Source: CAYVZZ01 sp964456185 (GTDB lineage Bacteria; Pseudomonadota; Gammaproteobacteria; Pseudomonadales; Alcanivoracaceae). Taken from it: a stretch of DNA of 14,570 nucleotides. Made by a program: the position numbers and the translations under genes. Position 1 is the stretch's first letter; each line of letters begins with the position of its first letter. Below, piece after piece: positions 7,185-13,705 of this stretch. The DNA lies in contig CAYVZZ010000058.1 in the NCBI GenBank assembly GCA_964456185.1, positions 1 through 14,570 of the forward strand, in the 5' to 3' direction. Below the pieces are notes generated by a model. The model was not told where the DNA came from, made no database searches, and saw only the letters and a list, made by a program, of their open reading frames with translations.

Positions 7185-8448
7185 AAAGGGCGGCCAGCGG
7201 TTTTATTTGCTGCTGGTGCTGGCCTGCCTGTATTTTGCGCAAGGCCTGCCATTTGGCCTGCTGGCCAAGGCATTGCCCGCACTGGCGCGTGATGCGGGCA
7301 TGGAAAATACGCTAATTGGTCTGTTGGCGTTACCGGCTGCCCCCTGGGCACTTAAGTTTCTCTGGGCACCTTGGATCGACCGCTTGGGGGCTGGTAAAGC
7401 GCATCACCGTAAACGCTGGATTATCGGCTGCCAATTGGCTGCTGCGGCGGTGTTGGTATTCGTCGCCAGCTTGGATAGCGCCCGTTTATTTGGTGATCGC
7501 TGGTGGCTACTGTTGTTATTGCTCACCCTGTTGAATAGCATCTGCGCCACTCAAGATATTGCCACCGATGGCCTAGCTACACGGCTATTGGCTTTGTCCG
7601 ATCGTGGTATCGGCAACAGCATTCAGGTGATGGGTTACAAGAGTGGTCTAATCTTGGGCGGTGCCAGCATTCTTATGTTGGCCGATAGCCTGGGTTGGGA
7701 AGCCACTTTACTACTGGCTGCTTCGTTGCTGGTGTTTCTGTTATTGCCGCTTTTGTTGTGGCGAGAACCGACAGAAGACTCGCCTGCCCAATCCGTAGTG
7801 CAACGTCCGAACTGGCATTGGTGGTGGCACACCTTGTTGTCGTTATTCCGACGGCCACACATGGTGTTATGGCTGTTGGTGTTGGCCGGTTATCGCACCG
7901 GCGAAGACTTTGGCGTCCACATGGTCAAACCCTGGTTGGTCGATAGCGGCTGGTCACTTGGCGCCATTGGCCAGTTGGAGTTAACCGAAGGGCTGATAGG
8001 TCTGCTGTCAGCCGCGCTTTGTGGCTGGTGGCTGCGTTATGCCTCGCGTTACTACATGCTGCTGTTTGGTGCCGTGTTTCAAGTCGGCATTTTAGTGGGC
8101 TGGGCCGGGCTGGTGTCGTATCCGGCGGCGCATGGCGTGATTTGGTTACAAGTGGTGCTACAAGGTGTTATGGAGGGCGTGGCAGCCGTGGCGTTGATGA
8201 CCATTATGATGGATCAATGTCGGCCAGGTACCGAAGGAGCCGACTTCACTTTGCAAGCCTCGGTGCAACTGTCGGTGACCGGCACTTTTGTGTTGCTTAG
8301 CGGCGCCAGCGCCGACCTGTTTGGCTATCAAATGCACTTTCTGCTCGCAGCGCTGCTGACAATCCCTGTTATACTGCCCATTCTGTTATTACCTAAAGGT
8401 TATGTGGACTTTCCCCGTGAGCACCGAACAGCCAACGCCAAACACTGA
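7177..8448 (+). CDS. AmpG-like MFS transporter (PAT family)
   Basis: A 423-aa inner-membrane protein with about 12 predicted membrane helices. The first helix region (YFAQGLPFGLLAKALPALARDAG) and the following LPAAPWALKFLWAPWIDRLG match the N-terminal signature of AmpG-type permeases. Members of this family import anhydromuropeptides during cell-wall recycling, or carry acetyl-CoA in eukaryotes. The conserved CATQDIATDG segment in the fourth helix region is also typical. The substrate is therefore suggested but not proven, so no symbol is given. The ATG at 7177 lies within the last codons of rlmM (ATGACTAA arrangement), which implies coupled translation. An in-frame start at 7144 lies deep in rlmM and is rejected. 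The 3' end overlaps tusA. Confidence 0.86.
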   Translation: MTKKGGQRFYLLLVLACLYFAQGLPFGLLAKALPALARDAGMENTLIGLLALPAAPWALKFLWAPWIDRLGAGKAHHRKRWIIGCQLAAAAVLVFVASLDSARLFGDRWWLLLLLLTLLNSICATQDIATDGLATRLLALSDRGIGNSIQVMGYKSGLILGGASILMLADSLGWEATLLLAASLLVFLLLPLLLWREPTEDSPAQSVVQRPNWHWWWHTLLSLFRRPHMVLWLLVLAGYRTGEDFGVHMVKPWLVDSGWSLGAIGQLELTEGLIGLLSAALCGWWLRYASRYYMLLFGAVFQVGILVGWAGLVSYPAAHGVIWLQVVLQGVMEGVAAVALMTIMMDQCRPGTEGADFTLQASVQLSVTGTFVLLSGASADLFGYQMHFLLAALLTIPVILPILLLPKGYVDFPREHRTANAKH

Positions 8449-8677
8449 ATTTTTGTTGGATACCAAAGGGCTGAAATGCCCTGAACCGGTCATGATGTTG
8501 CACGCCAAAGTGCGAGAAATGGCCGTGGGCGATACGGTAAAAATAGAGGCCACTGATCCTTCAACTGTTAGAGACATTCCCCAATTTTGTCGTTTTCTGG
8601 GGCACGAACTAGTGGTGCAACAAGAACAGGACGACATCTTTACTTATATGGTGCGTAAAGGCGCACGCAAACAATAA
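8402..8677 (+). CDS. tusA: Sulfurtransferase TusA
   Basis: A small cytoplasmic sulfur carrier. It accepts persulfide sulfur from the cysteine desulfurase IscS and passes it to TusBCD for 2-thiolation of tRNA wobble uridine (mnm5s2U). The defining CPEP motif is present in GLKCPEPVMM, with the active cysteine at residue 26 from the ATG. The following DPSTVRDIPQFCRFLGHEL segment is the classic TusA rather than a generic YeeD/SirA-like sequence, and YMVRKG closes the domain. From the ATG the protein is 91 aa. A GTG at 8417 would give 86 aa, with the cysteine at 21, nearer to the E. coli protein. Neither start has a strong ribosome binding site. Either start lies inside the MFS gene, so tusA probably depends on translation of the upstream gene. 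Confidence 0.95.
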   Translation: MWTFPVSTEQPTPNTEFLLDTKGLKCPEPVMMLHAKVREMAVGDTVKIEATDPSTVRDIPQFCRFLGHELVVQQEQDDIFTYMVRKGARKQ

Positions 8678-8766
8678 GGCGCATTATTGTTGTCGCTCCG
8701 TGTCTGCGGCATACTGCAGCGCAGCAATGATTTGAGCTGATACATTCATATCGGGAGATTCGCACG
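8678..8766 (+). promoter_or_regulatory. Leader region of the alx/terC gene with a small hairpin
   Basis: The 89 bases between tusA and alx hold a possible hairpin: CTGCG at 8704-8708 pairs with CGCAG at 8720-8724 around an 11-base loop that contains CTGCAG. No T-run follows, so it is not a terminator. The translation signal GGGAG at 8753-8757 is nine bases from the ATG at 8767. E. coli alx is preceded by a pH- and Mn-responsive RNA. I do not see the GGGGAG core of the yybP-ykoY element here, so any riboregulation would be of another design. Confidence 0.3.
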
Positions 8767-9753
8767 ATGCAAGTACCACTTTGGATTTGGCTGGTGACAG
8801 TCGCTGGCGTCATTGGGCTGTTGTTATTGAGCTTTTTCACGCACATACGCAGCGCACACGAACCCAGCATGAAAGAAGCCGGTGCTTGGACCGCGTTTTT
8901 TGTCAGCTTGTCTGTCTTATTTGGCATTGGCGTAACGCTGGTATGGGGCGGTGATTATGGCTTGGAGTTTTTCGCCGGTTACATTACCGAATACAGCCTC
9001 TCCATTGATAACCTGTTTGTCTTTGTCATCATCATGTCCAGCTTTGCGGTGCCTCGCGAAGACCAGCAAAAGGTTTTGCTCATCGGCATTGTTATCGCTC
9101 TGATTTTGCGCACCATTTTCATTATTCTCGGTGCAGCGGCACTGGCTTACTTTAGCTGGGTGTTCTATATCTTCGGTTTCTTCCTGGTGCTTACTGCACT
9201 CAAACTTGGCTTGGAAAGCCACGATGTCGATGAAGAATTCGAGCCAAATATTTTGGTGCGCAGCATGCAAAAAATATTGCCGCTCACCGACAAATATGAT
9301 GGTGCCAACATGACCACCATGATTGACGGCAAGCGTTACTTCACGCCGATGATGATGGTGATGATTACCATCGGTATGACTGACATCTTGTTCGCGTTGG
9401 ATTCCATTCCCGCTATCTTTGGCCTGACCAATGTGCCTTACATTGTCTTTACCGCTAACGCCTTTGCATTGCTTGGCTTAATCGAGCTGTATTTCTTGAT
9501 CGGCGGCTTGCTCAAGAAGCTGGTGTACCTCAGCTACGGCTTGGCATTGGTGCTGGGCTTCATTGGTGTGAAGTTGATTTTGCACGCCATGCACGAAAAT
9601 ACCTTGTCGTTCATTAACGGCGGTGAGCATATCGCTTGGGCGCCGAATATCCCCACTTGGGTATCGCTGGTGGTTATTGTTTCCATTCTGTTGATTACCA
9701 CCGTGGCGAGCTTGATTAAGAGCAGCCGCGACAGCAAGAAAAGTGCGGGCTAA
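8767..9753 (+). CDS. alx: TerC/Alx family integral membrane protein
   Basis: A 328-aa polytopic inner-membrane protein with about nine membrane helices, nearly the length of E. coli Alx. The two family signatures with membrane-embedded acidic residues are present: EYSLSIDNLFVF (Glu75, Asp81) and MTDILFALDSIPAIFG (Asp206, Asp212). A hydrophilic cytoplasmic loop (about 150-192, ESHDVDEEFEPNILVR onward) separates the two halves. Alx and its relatives are linked to manganese efflux and alkaline or redox stress, and TerC to tellurite resistance. Here the role in manganese homeostasis is inferred from the family. The start is supported by GGGAG nine bases upstream. Its last 11 bases overlap the longest possible form of epmC. 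The symbol reflects similarity, not proven function. Confidence 0.88.
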   Translation: MQVPLWIWLVTVAGVIGLLLLSFFTHIRSAHEPSMKEAGAWTAFFVSLSVLFGIGVTLVWGGDYGLEFFAGYITEYSLSIDNLFVFVIIMSSFAVPREDQQKVLLIGIVIALILRTIFIILGAAALAYFSWVFYIFGFFLVLTALKLGLESHDVDEEFEPNILVRSMQKILPLTDKYDGANMTTMIDGKRYFTPMMMVMITIGMTDILFALDSIPAIFGLTNVPYIVFTANAFALLGLIELYFLIGGLLKKLVYLSYGLALVLGFIGVKLILHAMHENTLSFINGGEHIAWAPNIPTWVSLVVIVSILLITTVASLIKSSRDSKKSAG

Positions 9754-10285
9754 CACCACTTTAGCGGATAGCTTGACTCAAGAGAGGCTGCCCCAAACGG
9801 CGGCCTCTCTTGAGTTGTTGTTTGCACGCTGTTTCGAAAGCGGCTGGCAAACGCGTCTAGAGGGTGGGGCGGATGAGCCGTTTTATAAAGCGGCCAAAGC
9901 CGGGCAGCTAGCGGTTATTTATTATCGCGCCGATTACTTCTCTAGCGCTTTGCATGAAATTGCCCACTGGTGTTTAGCCGGAGAGCAGCGCCGTCAAAAA
10001 GACGACTATGGTTATTGGTACATTGAGGGCGCACGCGATCTCGCACAACAGAAACAGTTTGAGGCAGTCGAGCGTAAACCCCAGGCATTAGAAAAGCTGT
10101 TTGCCGAAGCCTGCCAGCGGCCTTTTCGGGTATCAGTCGATAACCTGTCGTTGCCCGATTACGACCCAGCCCCTTTTGCCAAACAGGTTGAACAGCAGGC
10201 TCAATATTGGCGGCAACATGCGTCACGAATACCACGGCGTGCGGCGATTTGGATAAACCAGCTAAACAGCGCCTTCTCATCCTAA
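9743..10285 (+). CDS. epmC: Elongation factor P hydroxylase EpmC
   Basis: Hydroxylates the beta-lysylated lysine of elongation factor P, the last step after EpmB and EpmA; EF-P relieves stalling at polyprolines. From the GTG at 9743 the protein is 180 aa, close to E. coli EpmC (YfcM). Family landmarks are DEPFYKAA (44-51), the likely iron site HEIAHWCLAG (His71, Glu72, His75), RRQKDDYGYWY (83-93), FEAVERKPQALE (106-117) with Glu110, and PFRVSVDNL. The start is uncertain. The GTG overlaps terC by 11 bases, while a TTG at 9773 would give 170 aa and match the E. coli N-terminal length better. A perfect 13-bp inverted repeat (9776-9815) covers this start region and may control expression. EpmA, EpmB and EF-P are not in the window. 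Confidence 0.92.
   Translation: MRANTTLADSLTQERLPQTAASLELLFARCFESGWQTRLEGGADEPFYKAAKAGQLAVIYYRADYFSSALHEIAHWCLAGEQRRQKDDYGYWYIEGARDLAQQKQFEAVERKPQALEKLFAEACQRPFRVSVDNLSLPDYDPAPFAKQVEQQAQYWRQHASRIPRRAAIWINQLNSAFSS
9776..9815 (+). repeat. Perfect 13-bp inverted repeat / strong hairpin at the epmC start
   Basis: The left arm ACTCAAGAGAGGC (9776-9788) is exactly complementary to GCCTCTCTTGAGT (9803-9815). In RNA the stem extends inward through a U-G pair and three G-C pairs (9789-9792 with 9799-9802), leaving a six-base loop, CCAAAC. The flanks add two possible wobble pairs. The structure begins 23 bases after the alx/terC stop and is followed by an interrupted T-rich stretch (TTGTTGTTT). It could be an attenuator or terminator after alx, or a translational block on epmC. 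Confidence 0.75.
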
Positions 10286-10324
10286 CCTTCACCATAACGA
10301 CCACAACAACGACAAGAAATTTCT

Positions 10325-11803
10325 ATGGATACTATCGACATCATCGTGTTTGTCGCTTATCTGGCGGGCATCACACTGTTTGGTAGCGCCTTTGTGCGCA
10401 AAAACAAATCGGAAGATGCCTACACGCTGGGTAGCAGGGCAGTACCCCAGTGGGTCATTGCTATGTCCATCTTTGCCACTTTTATTAGTAGCATCAGTTT
10501 TTTGGCATTGCCGGGCAGTGCCTATCTGACCAACTGGAATGCCTTTGCTTTTAGCCTGTCCATTCCCATTGCACTGATTATTGCGGTGAAATATTTCGTG
10601 CCCTTGTATCGCCGCATCAATAGCCCCTCGGCTTATACCTTTCTTGAACAGCGTTTTGGCCCCTGGGCAAGAGTCTATGTGTCGGCCTGCTATCTGCTCA
10701 CGCAAATCACGCGTGTGGGTACGATTTTGTACTTGCTGGCATTGGCGTTAAATGCAGTGGTCGGTTGGGACATGGCCACTATCATTGTGGTCACCGGCAT
10801 TGCCGTCACCATTTATTCGCTTTTGGGCGGGTTTGAGGCCGTGGTTTGGACGGACGCCATTCAAGGCATCATTCTCATTGGCGGCGCGGCAATCACCGTA
10901 GTGTTTATCTTTTTTAATATGCCGGAAGGCATGGGGCAGGTGTTTAGCATAGCTGCCGAGCACGACAAGTTTAGCCTGGGCGACTTTGGCATCAGCCTGG
11001 CCGAACCGACCTTCTGGGTGGTGTTGGTGTACGGGTTGTTTATCAACCTGCAAAACTACGGCATCGACCAAAATTATGTGCAGCGTTACATGGCGTCGCG
11101 CACCGACAAAGAAGCCAAGCGTTCGGCTTTTTGGGGCGGTTTGTTATATGTGCCAGTGTCCGCCATGTTCCTCTTTATTGGCACCGCTTTGTTTGCTTAC
11201 TACCATTCTGGTGCCATTACGCTACCTGCTGCAGTGGCAACCGAAGCCGATAAAATCTTCCCTTATTTCATCGTGCATGGTTTGCCCGTTGGCATCACCG
11301 GCATTCTGATTGCCTCGGTGTTCGCTGCTGGCATGAGCACGGTCTCCACCAGCTTCAACAGCTCGGCCACGGTGTTTTTGACAGATTACTACAAGCGTTA
11401 CAAAAGCGAGCCGGTGACTGAAAAGCAGGCGTTGTGGGTGCTGCGATTGGCCTCTCTGCTCATCAGTATTTTGGGTGGCGCAGTGGCCATCGCCATGATT
11501 GACGTAAAAAGTGCGCTGGATGCCTGGTGGAAGATGGCGTCGATATTTAGCGGCGGCATGCTGGGACTATTTTTGTTGGCCGCTTTTTCGCATCTTACGC
11601 GTTCGCGTGCGGCCTTGGTGGGCGCTATCTTTGGCGTGGTAGTGATTGGCTGGATGAGCCTGACGCCAACATTCGCGCCGGATGCTGCCTGGAGCAGCCC
11701 TTTCCACGACTATTTAGCCATTGTATTTGGCACGTCCACCATCGTGGTTGTGGGTTTTATTGCAACTCTGTTGTTTCGTAAAAAGCCGGTTCAATCTAAC
11801 TAG
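10325..11803 (+). CDS. Sodium:solute symporter family (SSS) transporter
   Basis: A 492-aa inner-membrane protein with about 13 hydrophobic segments, the usual topology of sodium/solute symporters with the LeuT-like fold. Helix 1 begins at the N-terminus (DIIVFVAYLAGITLFGSAFV). It is followed by the family segment DAYTLGSRAVPQWVIAMSIFATFISSISFL, and the SSS signature SLLGGFEAVVWTDAIQG is near residues 165-180. SVFAAGMSTVSTSFNSSATV (about 337-356) contains the serines expected near the sodium site. The substrate cannot be told; sugars, sialic acid and carboxylates are all carried by relatives. The ATG at 10325 has only a weak AAGAAA upstream. The 39 bases before it show no clear promoter. Its final codons overlap the terminator of the opposing operon. 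Confidence 0.9.
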   Translation: MDTIDIIVFVAYLAGITLFGSAFVRKNKSEDAYTLGSRAVPQWVIAMSIFATFISSISFLALPGSAYLTNWNAFAFSLSIPIALIIAVKYFVPLYRRINSPSAYTFLEQRFGPWARVYVSACYLLTQITRVGTILYLLALALNAVVGWDMATIIVVTGIAVTIYSLLGGFEAVVWTDAIQGIILIGGAAITVVFIFFNMPEGMGQVFSIAAEHDKFSLGDFGISLAEPTFWVVLVYGLFINLQNYGIDQNYVQRYMASRTDKEAKRSAFWGGLLYVPVSAMFLFIGTALFAYYHSGAITLPAAVATEADKIFPYFIVHGLPVGITGILIASVFAAGMSTVSTSFNSSATVFLTDYYKRYKSEPVTEKQALWVLRLASLLISILGGAVAIAMIDVKSALDAWWKMASIFSGGMLGLFLLAAFSHLTRSRAALVGAIFGVVVIGWMSLTPTFAPDAAWSSPFHDYLAIVFGTSTIVVVGFIATLLFRKKPVQSN

Positions 11804-11813
11804 AAGAACCGGC
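11780..11813 (-). terminator. Intrinsic terminator of the sdhE-ygfX-hydrolase operon
   Basis: Read on the minus strand, GCCGGTTC (11806-11813) pairs with GAACCGGC (11785-11792) over a 13-base loop and is followed by five T (11784-11780). The structure lies 10 bases after the stop of the 3-hydroxyisobutyryl-CoA hydrolase-like gene. On the plus strand no T-run follows, so it should act in one direction only. The left arm is inside the last codons of the symporter gene. Confidence 0.78.
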
Positions 11814-11823
11814 CAATGCGAGC

Positions 11824-12933
11824 TTATCCCTGACCCAGATCAGCCAGCGGGTGGGTTTCAACGCCCGGTGGCAGGGTGAGGAAGTTCGCCAGATAATCTT
11901 CGGGAATATCCTCGACCTGGCTATAACGAAACGCGGGCGACTTGTCTTTGTCGACTAATAGCGCCCGCACACCTTCCTTGAAATCGCCGTGATAGCAGCA
12001 TTGCATCGAGAGGTTCCATTCCATGCGGAACACATCGGCCAGGCTCATTTCTGCCGCCTGTTGTTGGGCAATCCAAACCAGCCAAGCGCTTTGCGGGCAG
12101 CCCGCCTTTAAGCCTGCTGCGGCTTTTTGTAGCCATTTGTCATCACCGGCGTATTCGCAAATGTTGGCGACTACTTCCGGTAGTGTGTCGGTATCGCAAA
12201 GATGATTAATGATATCGAAATGCGGCTTGATAACCTCTTCAGGCCAATCGGCCAAGGGCAGGGTGTGACGGCGCAACAAACGGGTCACTTCAATATCTAC
12301 CTGTCGGCTATCCTCCGAAAAGTTGGTGTCGGCCAGGGCGGCTTTAACAACATCGCGCTGGTCACCGGCCATGACATGATCGGCCAGGCCGGTGTAGTGG
12401 GCGTCTGCGGCGTTGGCAGAGGCACCAGTTAAACCCAGGAATAACCCCACATCGCCCGGCATGCGGTTTAGGAAACGGCTACCGCCCACATCCGGGTATA
12501 AACCAATGGTGATTTCCGGCATGGCAATGCGACTGCTGGGGGTCACAATACGATGTGAACTGCCTGCCAGAAGCCCTAGGCCACCGCCCATGACAATGCC
12601 TTCCGCCCAGCAAATAATGGGCTTGCCGAAATAGTACAGCAGGTAATCGAGACGATATTCGCGTTCGAAAAAAGCTTCTGCGTCGGCATTACGCTCGCCA
12701 TCCTCGGTGGCTACTATGCTGTGGTACAAACTGACCACATCACCACCGGCACAAAAGGCTCTAGTGCCGGCACCTTCTAGCCAAACCGCTTTGATGTTGT
12801 CGTCTTTCTGCCAGGCCAGCAGCTGCGGGTAAAGCAGGTCGATCATGTCGAGCGACAGGGCGTTTAGGCTTTTTTCGGCGTTAAGCCGTGCTATTCCGAG
12901 CGCACCTTGCTGCTCGAATACCACTGAGGGCAT
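11824..12933 (-). CDS. Enoyl-CoA hydratase/isomerase family protein, 3-hydroxyisobutyryl-CoA hydrolase type
   Basis: A 369-aa crotonase-fold protein of the HIBCH subgroup, which hydrolyses 3-hydroxyisobutyryl-CoA in valine breakdown. The length and the long C-terminal half distinguish it from the roughly 260-aa hydratases. Visible motifs are RAFCAGGDV (58-66) and GIVMGGGLGL (112-121), which form the oxyanion hole, and MPEITIGLYPDVGGS (138-152), with Glu140 and Asp148 matching the catalytic pair of human HIBCH. The C-terminal DFKEGVRALLVDKDKSP is characteristic of the subgroup. AAGGAG at 12939-12944 lies five bases before the ATG and overlaps the stop of ygfX, so it is coupled to that gene. 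The exact acyl-CoA substrate is inferred. Confidence 0.88.
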   Translation of the reverse strand: MPSVVFEQQGALGIARLNAEKSLNALSLDMIDLLYPQLLAWQKDDNIKAVWLEGAGTRAFCAGGDVVSLYHSIVATEDGERNADAEAFFEREYRLDYLLYYFGKPIICWAEGIVMGGGLGLLAGSSHRIVTPSSRIAMPEITIGLYPDVGGSRFLNRMPGDVGLFLGLTGASANAADAHYTGLADHVMAGDQRDVVKAALADTNFSEDSRQVDIEVTRLLRRHTLPLADWPEEVIKPHFDIINHLCDTDTLPEVVANICEYAGDDKWLQKAAAGLKAGCPQSAWLVWIAQQQAAEMSLADVFRMEWNLSMQCCYHGDFKEGVRALLVDKDKSPAFRYSQVEDIPEDYLANFLTLPPGVETHPLADLGQG

Positions 12934-12942
12934 GCAGACTCC

Positions 12943-13362
12943 TTATTTGTCTGACCAGTGAAGTAGGGCGTTGAGTTGTCGCCACTCGTCTTTGGAGAAC
13001 TGATCGCGATATAACCAAAACCAACGACCGGTGTAGCCATTGGGCTGGTATACGCTTATCCACCAAACAAAAGCCGCGCTACGGTAGGGCGGCTCCAATT
13101 TGATGTGTTGATGGTCGCTTAAGCGCAGGGTGCAGCCACGCGGGCTGACACTGATGGACGCAATAGCCACCGACTTGCGCCACGACATGGCGGCAAACAG
13201 CAATATCAAAGCCAGTAGGCCAATCGTCCAATAAAGTGACAGCCCAGATAACAGCACGGCAATCGCCGCCATTACAGAGGCCGCGATTGTCAGGCTTTTG
13301 GGCCAGCGGCTACGCGGCAAGATTTTATCGAGCTTCCACGCGCTGGACGAGCTGTTCGACAT
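12943..13362 (-). CDS. ygfX: YgfX family (CptA-like) membrane protein
   Basis: A 139-aa inner-membrane protein. Two closely spaced membrane helices occupy about residues 24-60 (IAASVMAAIAVLLSGLSLYW, then IGLLALILLFAAMSW). A soluble C-terminal domain follows and ends in the family pattern WLYRDQFSKDEWRQLNALLHW. In Enterobacteria the homologue is encoded directly after sdhE. It has been described as a toxin (CptA) acting on MreB and FtsZ and, separately, as a membrane partner of SdhE; its role is unsettled. The open frame extends to 13449, but the extension is the sdhE gene read in another frame. The ATG at 13362 gives a family-like length and a 38-base overlap with sdhE. The Shine-Dalgarno match is weak, which fits translational coupling. 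Confidence 0.82.
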   Translation of the reverse strand: MSNSSSSAWKLDKILPRSRWPKSLTIAASVMAAIAVLLSGLSLYWTIGLLALILLFAAMSWRKSVAIASISVSPRGCTLRLSDHQHIKLEPPYRSAAFVWWISVYQPNGYTGRWFWLYRDQFSKDEWRQLNALLHWSDK

Positions 13363-13582
13363 AGGCTGCAAGTTCAGGATCCTCCGGACGTGAGCTACGC
13401 AAAAACCAGTCAAATAGCTCAACGTCATGGCATTCCAATAGGCGGCCATACATGGCCTTCATTTCATCGTCGTCGTCATCGAAACAGTGGTCAAGATAGG
13501 CATAAAGAATTTCTTCAATTTCCTTCATGCCACGGCGGCTGTGAAATCGATAACGGCGTTTTAGAGCGGCTTCGTCTGTCAT
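13325..13582 (-). CDS. sdhE: FAD assembly factor SdhE
   Basis: An 85-aa soluble factor (formerly YgfY/CptB) that promotes covalent attachment of FAD to the flavoprotein subunit of succinate dehydrogenase and of fumarate reductase. The N-terminal KRRYRFHSRRGMKEIEEIL contains the conserved RGxxE motif needed for flavinylation. It is followed by an acidic helix region (DHCFDDDDDEMKAMYGRLLECHDVELFDWFL) and the closing PEDPELAAYVEQLV typical of the family. Five consecutive aspartates (35-39) are more than usual. It is the first gene of a three-gene minus-strand operon. The ribosome binding site is weak. The gene is divergent from the LemA-family gene across 123 bases that hold a 9-bp dyad. Confidence 0.95.
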   Translation of the reverse strand: MTDEAALKRRYRFHSRRGMKEIEEILYAYLDHCFDDDDDEMKAMYGRLLECHDVELFDWFLRSSRPEDPELAAYVEQLVQRVEAR

Positions 13583-13598
13583 GGTAATCGCTTCTGAA

Positions 13599-13634
13599 AA
13601 TTTGTCTTATCTTATCCCGAATGAGAGACAAATT
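13599..13634. repeat. 9-bp inverted repeat between sdhE and the LemA-family gene
   Basis: AATTTGTCT at 13599-13607 and AGACAAATT at 13626-13634 are exact reverse complements separated by 18 bases. The two arms lie about two helical turns apart in a divergent promoter region and have no T-run, so an operator is more plausible than a terminator. A short direct repeat (CTTATCTTATC) lies between the arms. The rest of the 123-base gap shows no clear sigma-70 promoter. Confidence 0.5.
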
Positions 13635-13705
13635 CATGCGCCTTGCTTGCACCCCAAGCGCTCGACCCCTAGCATACGGCTTTGACATTATATTGGGACT
13701 CGATC

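Noticed and set aside
7695..8300. Plus-strand open frames inside the AmpG-like gene.
   Set aside because: They are out-of-frame shadows rich in Val/Ala/Arg with no recognisable domain; the membrane protein frame is clearly the coding one.
8704..8724. Intrinsic terminator between tusA and alx.
   Set aside because: The stem is only five pairs and no T-run follows on either strand.
13682..13687. TTGACA as a -35 element for the LemA-family gene.
   Set aside because: The -10 would fall on or after the start codon and no match is present; the upstream TATATT has no -35 partner.
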